DNA of 64,000 nucleotides from Epithemia pelagica. Taxonomy: Eukaryota > Bacillariophyta > Bacillariophyceae > Surirellales > Surirellaceae. Shown here piece after piece: positions 61,720-64,000 of the stretch (positions are counted from its first letter, which is position 1; every line of letters begins with the position of its first letter). Both the position numbers and the translations under genes were made by a program. The stretch is taken from NCBI GenBank assembly GCA_946965045.2, contig OX337228.1:4216001-4280000 (forward strand). Direction: 5' to 3'. The notes beneath the pieces were generated by a model. That model saw nothing but the letters and a program-made list of their open reading frames with translations, was not told the DNA's origin and made no database searches.

Positions 61720-64000
61720 TCAGTTCTTGCTGCTGTTGTTGTTGTTCCCGAAGCGGAGCCACTCCAAACCCCAACTAAGATCCCCAATAGTAAAAGTACA
61801 ACAGGCCGCCGTTGGTCCCACCGTTGTTCCACCATCGAGTATAGACATTGTTTGATCGTCGGTAGTGGAAGCAGAATCCTCCGAGTCGCGGCTGAATAGA
61901 GTCGGCGACGCAAAACTGTTGGCCGATCGTACGCGGTTGATGAGTCTCTCCCGGTAAGCCTGCTCGTTCTCAAAGTCCCGCGGTGGAGACAGGGTCCGGG
62001 ATCTTCGAACTGGTGTCCTGACGTTGTTGTTATTGTCATGATTGTTGATGTATCGATGAGGTTCCGAATAATGAGGTGGATGGTCATGATGATCGATGGC
62101 CGTTTGAGATCGTCGAACAGGCGTTGTTTCTGCTTCGTGTTGTGTACCACCACTTCTTGATCGCGGAAGCAGATCGGGAATCCGGGAATTGTGCAATCGT
62201 GGTGCTGAGTGTATGGTCCCGCCCGATGTCTGATGCTGGCGAGACGATTCGCTACGCCACGGATTACCCTTTTCGGCAGACTGGCTTTGACGAAATGGAA
62301 GCTCAGCAAAAGATGTGTTCGTTATGGTTGGCGTTGTTCTGGAATGCTGCTGCATTGATCCTCCTCGTTCTTGGTTCCACTGGGACAGGGGATCCGTCAC
62401 CGGTCGAACGGAAGGTCCGCGCAAGCTGTCGTCTCGATCCACAAATTCCTGGCTTTTGCGTGATTTGCGTTGCGGATCATTGATAGCGCTTAGACTATCA
62501 AACGATCCTAGTGTCTTCAAAGCTCTTATAGACTTCCAGTAGTCTCGCGTGTGACCATTTCCTTTGTTGTTTGGAGCCCCATCTCCTGTTCCCGTTCCCA
62601 TTGTCGAACGTTGCGAATCGAATGGCTTGGCAGAGGATCCAGACATGGTGTCTCCTTGCCGATTGGACCGCCCTACTATCGATGACGGAGGAGACAGCAA
62701 TTGGGATGCGGTTTCCTGAAACGGCTGGATTCTGGAAGCAACAGTTTCTCTCACAGAAGTGAAAGGACGATGACCATCTCGTTCTATGCCAACTTCAATG
62801 GACGTTGAGCCCCTAAAGTCTTCCTGCGCAGAAGTGCTGTGTGGAGAGGCCACGGTATCACGAACAGAGGTAAATGGAGGGTGATTCGATATCGTTTCCG
62901 GGTTGATCGATTCTGATGTCATGGTTGCCGAATCCCCGTCATTGAGTGGATTCAATGCTTGATCGTTTCCGCTTGGATCCACGTCGGCCGAAGAGAAGAC
63001 TGGAATGTCTCCGTCCATGGAAAGAGGCGCTGGAATTCTTGTCGCCATGGCAGTTGCTGGTGTTGGATCAGAAGAACATTGTGCGAGCCCTACCGGTACT
63101 CTCCCTCCTTCAAATGAATACTCATCAATAGGCATTACATGTCCGGGAAGATGAGACCTCGACGGTGTACTTTCTCGAGAGCGATTGTCGGCCACAGGAG
63201 TAAAAGTCTGCTCTTCACTAGTTTGCAAATATGAATTCGTTGAAATTGGTACAGGAGTGTTCCTAACCTGTACCGAGGGCTCTTGGACCGCAAATTTGTC
63301 TGGAACTTCTTCCTCCTGGTGATACTTGCGTAGAGTTGCTCCAGCGTCATCAGACTCAGATGATGACGAGGTGGGATCGAAGAGTGATATATCTGAATCT
63401 TCGGCAAAAGTAACTTTGTGATTACGTCTGGATCGAGAGCCCGTGGAGCTGTGAGAACCAGCCGAAGGAGTTATTAGAGATGAAGGTTTTTCAATATCAT
63501 CTCTGTTTTGGCGAGAATGGGGAAGACCTTTTCTCTTCCTTCTCACTGCTACCTTCTTTGGTGACCTGGAAACTGGACTGTGTTGATCGGACAATGACAC
63601 AAGATCACTGAACAAAGAGCTGTCATCGTCGTCGTCCCGTGCATCCAGTACCGACGCCCGACTCTTTTCCTGGAGACTTTCTTTCAGACTTCTTAGTCGC
63701 ATCATCTTCACGTCTTCTGGGCTTGGAGTTTTCCCCTCTGAAACATCTTGTCTGCCTGTGATGTCCGGAGCAGCAACGGGAATCCATGTACTTCTTGGTG
63801 ACTGTTCCCAATTTGCCGCTTCTCCTCCAACCCACGGTGCACTCGGATTGTTCCGAATTTGCTTCTTTCGAAGAAGATTATTTTGAAGAGCGATTTCATC
63901 GATGGAGTCCTTTTGGATGTTGGTATCGAAGAGAACACCGTCGGGGTCAAGTCCACTCGAGCGTGTGTTGGGGCCAATTGATGAGTTACGTATGTTGTCT
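61720..64000 (-). CDS. Ser/Arg-rich disordered protein, C-terminal part (runs off right edge)
   Basis: The minus-strand frame is open from the right edge of the window to the stop at 61722-61720, at least 759 codons. No ATG is needed inside it; the Met codons near 63705 are internal. The protein is rich in Ser, Arg, Asp and Thr, with phosphorylation-prone strings (SRSPKK, SDSEE-like, RSRSGGTQ). There is no membrane segment or recognised domain except a short hydrophobic, Cys/Trp-containing C-terminal stretch (AACCTFTIGDLSWGLEWLRFG) that may be functional. Two VRDTVASPHS / VRETVASRIQ units form an internal repeat preceded by PPFTS/RPFTS. A regulatory or scaffold role is only a guess. Confidence 0.75.
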   Translation of the reverse strand, partial: DNIRNSSIGPNTRSSGLDPDGVLFDTNIQKDSIDEIALQNNLLRKKQIRNNPSAPWVGGEAANWEQSPRSTWIPVAAPDITGRQDVSEGKTPSPEDVKMMRLRSLKESLQEKSRASVLDARDDDDDSSLFSDLVSLSDQHSPVSRSPKKVAVRRKRKGLPHSRQNRDDIEKPSSLITPSAGSHSSTGSRSRRNHKVTFAEDSDISLFDPTSSSSESDDAGATLRKYHQEEEVPDKFAVQEPSVQVRNTPVPISTNSYLQTSEEQTFTPVADNRSRESTPSRSHLPGHVMPIDEYSFEGGRVPVGLAQCSSDPTPATAMATRIPAPLSMDGDIPVFSSADVDPSGNDQALNPLNDGDSATMTSESINPETISNHPPFTSVRDTVASPHSTSAQEDFRGSTSIEVGIERDGHRPFTSVRETVASRIQPFQETASQLLSPPSSIVGRSNRQGDTMSGSSAKPFDSQRSTMGTGTGDGAPNNKGNGHTRDYWKSIRALKTLGSFDSLSAINDPQRKSRKSQEFVDRDDSLRGPSVRPVTDPLSQWNQERGGSMQQHSRTTPTITNTSFAELPFRQSQSAEKGNPWRSESSRQHQTSGGTIHSAPRLHNSRIPDLLPRSRSGGTQHEAETTPVRRSQTAIDHHDHPPHYSEPHRYINNHDNNNNVRTPVRRSRTLSPPRDFENEQAYRERLINRVRSANSFASPTLFSRDSEDSASTTDDQTMSILDGGTTVGPTAACCTFTIGDLSWGLEWLRFGNNNNSSKN

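Noticed and set aside
1-64000. tRNA, rRNA or CRISPR-type arrays
   Set aside because: No cloverleaf, rRNA core or regularly spaced repeat-spacer pattern was seen; the tandem repeats lack unique spacers.

Overview
This window is nuclear DNA of a eukaryotic microalga, most likely a diatom (inferred). A plastid-type SRP54 and a peptide deformylase both carry signal-peptide-plus-transit leaders. Introns are short (82-140 bp) with GT-AG ends. Genes lie close together in head-to-head or tail-to-tail pairs, and the intact LTR element resembles the Copia-type elements known from diatoms. A species cannot be named from the sequence alone.

Layout. 1-597 is the start of a Gln-rich gene that leaves the left edge. 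598-7358 holds no convincing gene. It is repeat-rich and contains a MULE-like element (2937-5855) with a second member of the same family nested inside it (3948-5389), plus two smaller TA-flanked inverted-repeat elements. 7359-16883 is gene-dense: chloroplast SRP54, peptide deformylase, a DUF2779 dual-nuclease-type protein, an ankyrin-repeat protein, a secreted protein of unknown function and a two-exon ZIP metal transporter.

17259-33676 is a three-level nest. A Copia LTR retrotransposon (18306-26297) sits in ORF1 of a decayed non-LTR retrotransposon (17461-33164), which itself sits in a ~0.7 kb TAA-flanked Harbinger-like element. Each level has its own target-site duplication. After a small spliced secreted/membrane protein (34057-34862) and a 2.4 kb repeat-rich gap comes a secreted repeat protein on the minus strand (37227-39134). 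A second copy of the same non-LTR element (39595-47315), with both ORFs open, lies in the spacer between that gene and a START-domain gene (47442-49175).

49681-64000 is gene-dense again: a tandem zeta-toxin/P-loop kinase-like protein, a three-exon fatty-acid-hydroxylase-family protein, proteasome subunit alpha-1 (PSMA6), a membrane RING-H2 E3 ligase, a six-exon SulP-STAS-cyclic-nucleotide-binding transporter, TSR3, and the C-terminal part of a Ser-rich protein that leaves the right edge.

The best candidates for new biology are the organelle-type nuclease fusion, the non-LTR family that ends in poly(T) on its sense strand, and the MULE-like family with hairpin tips and 10-bp target duplications. 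All splice models are my own reading, checked only by reading-frame continuity and motif continuity.
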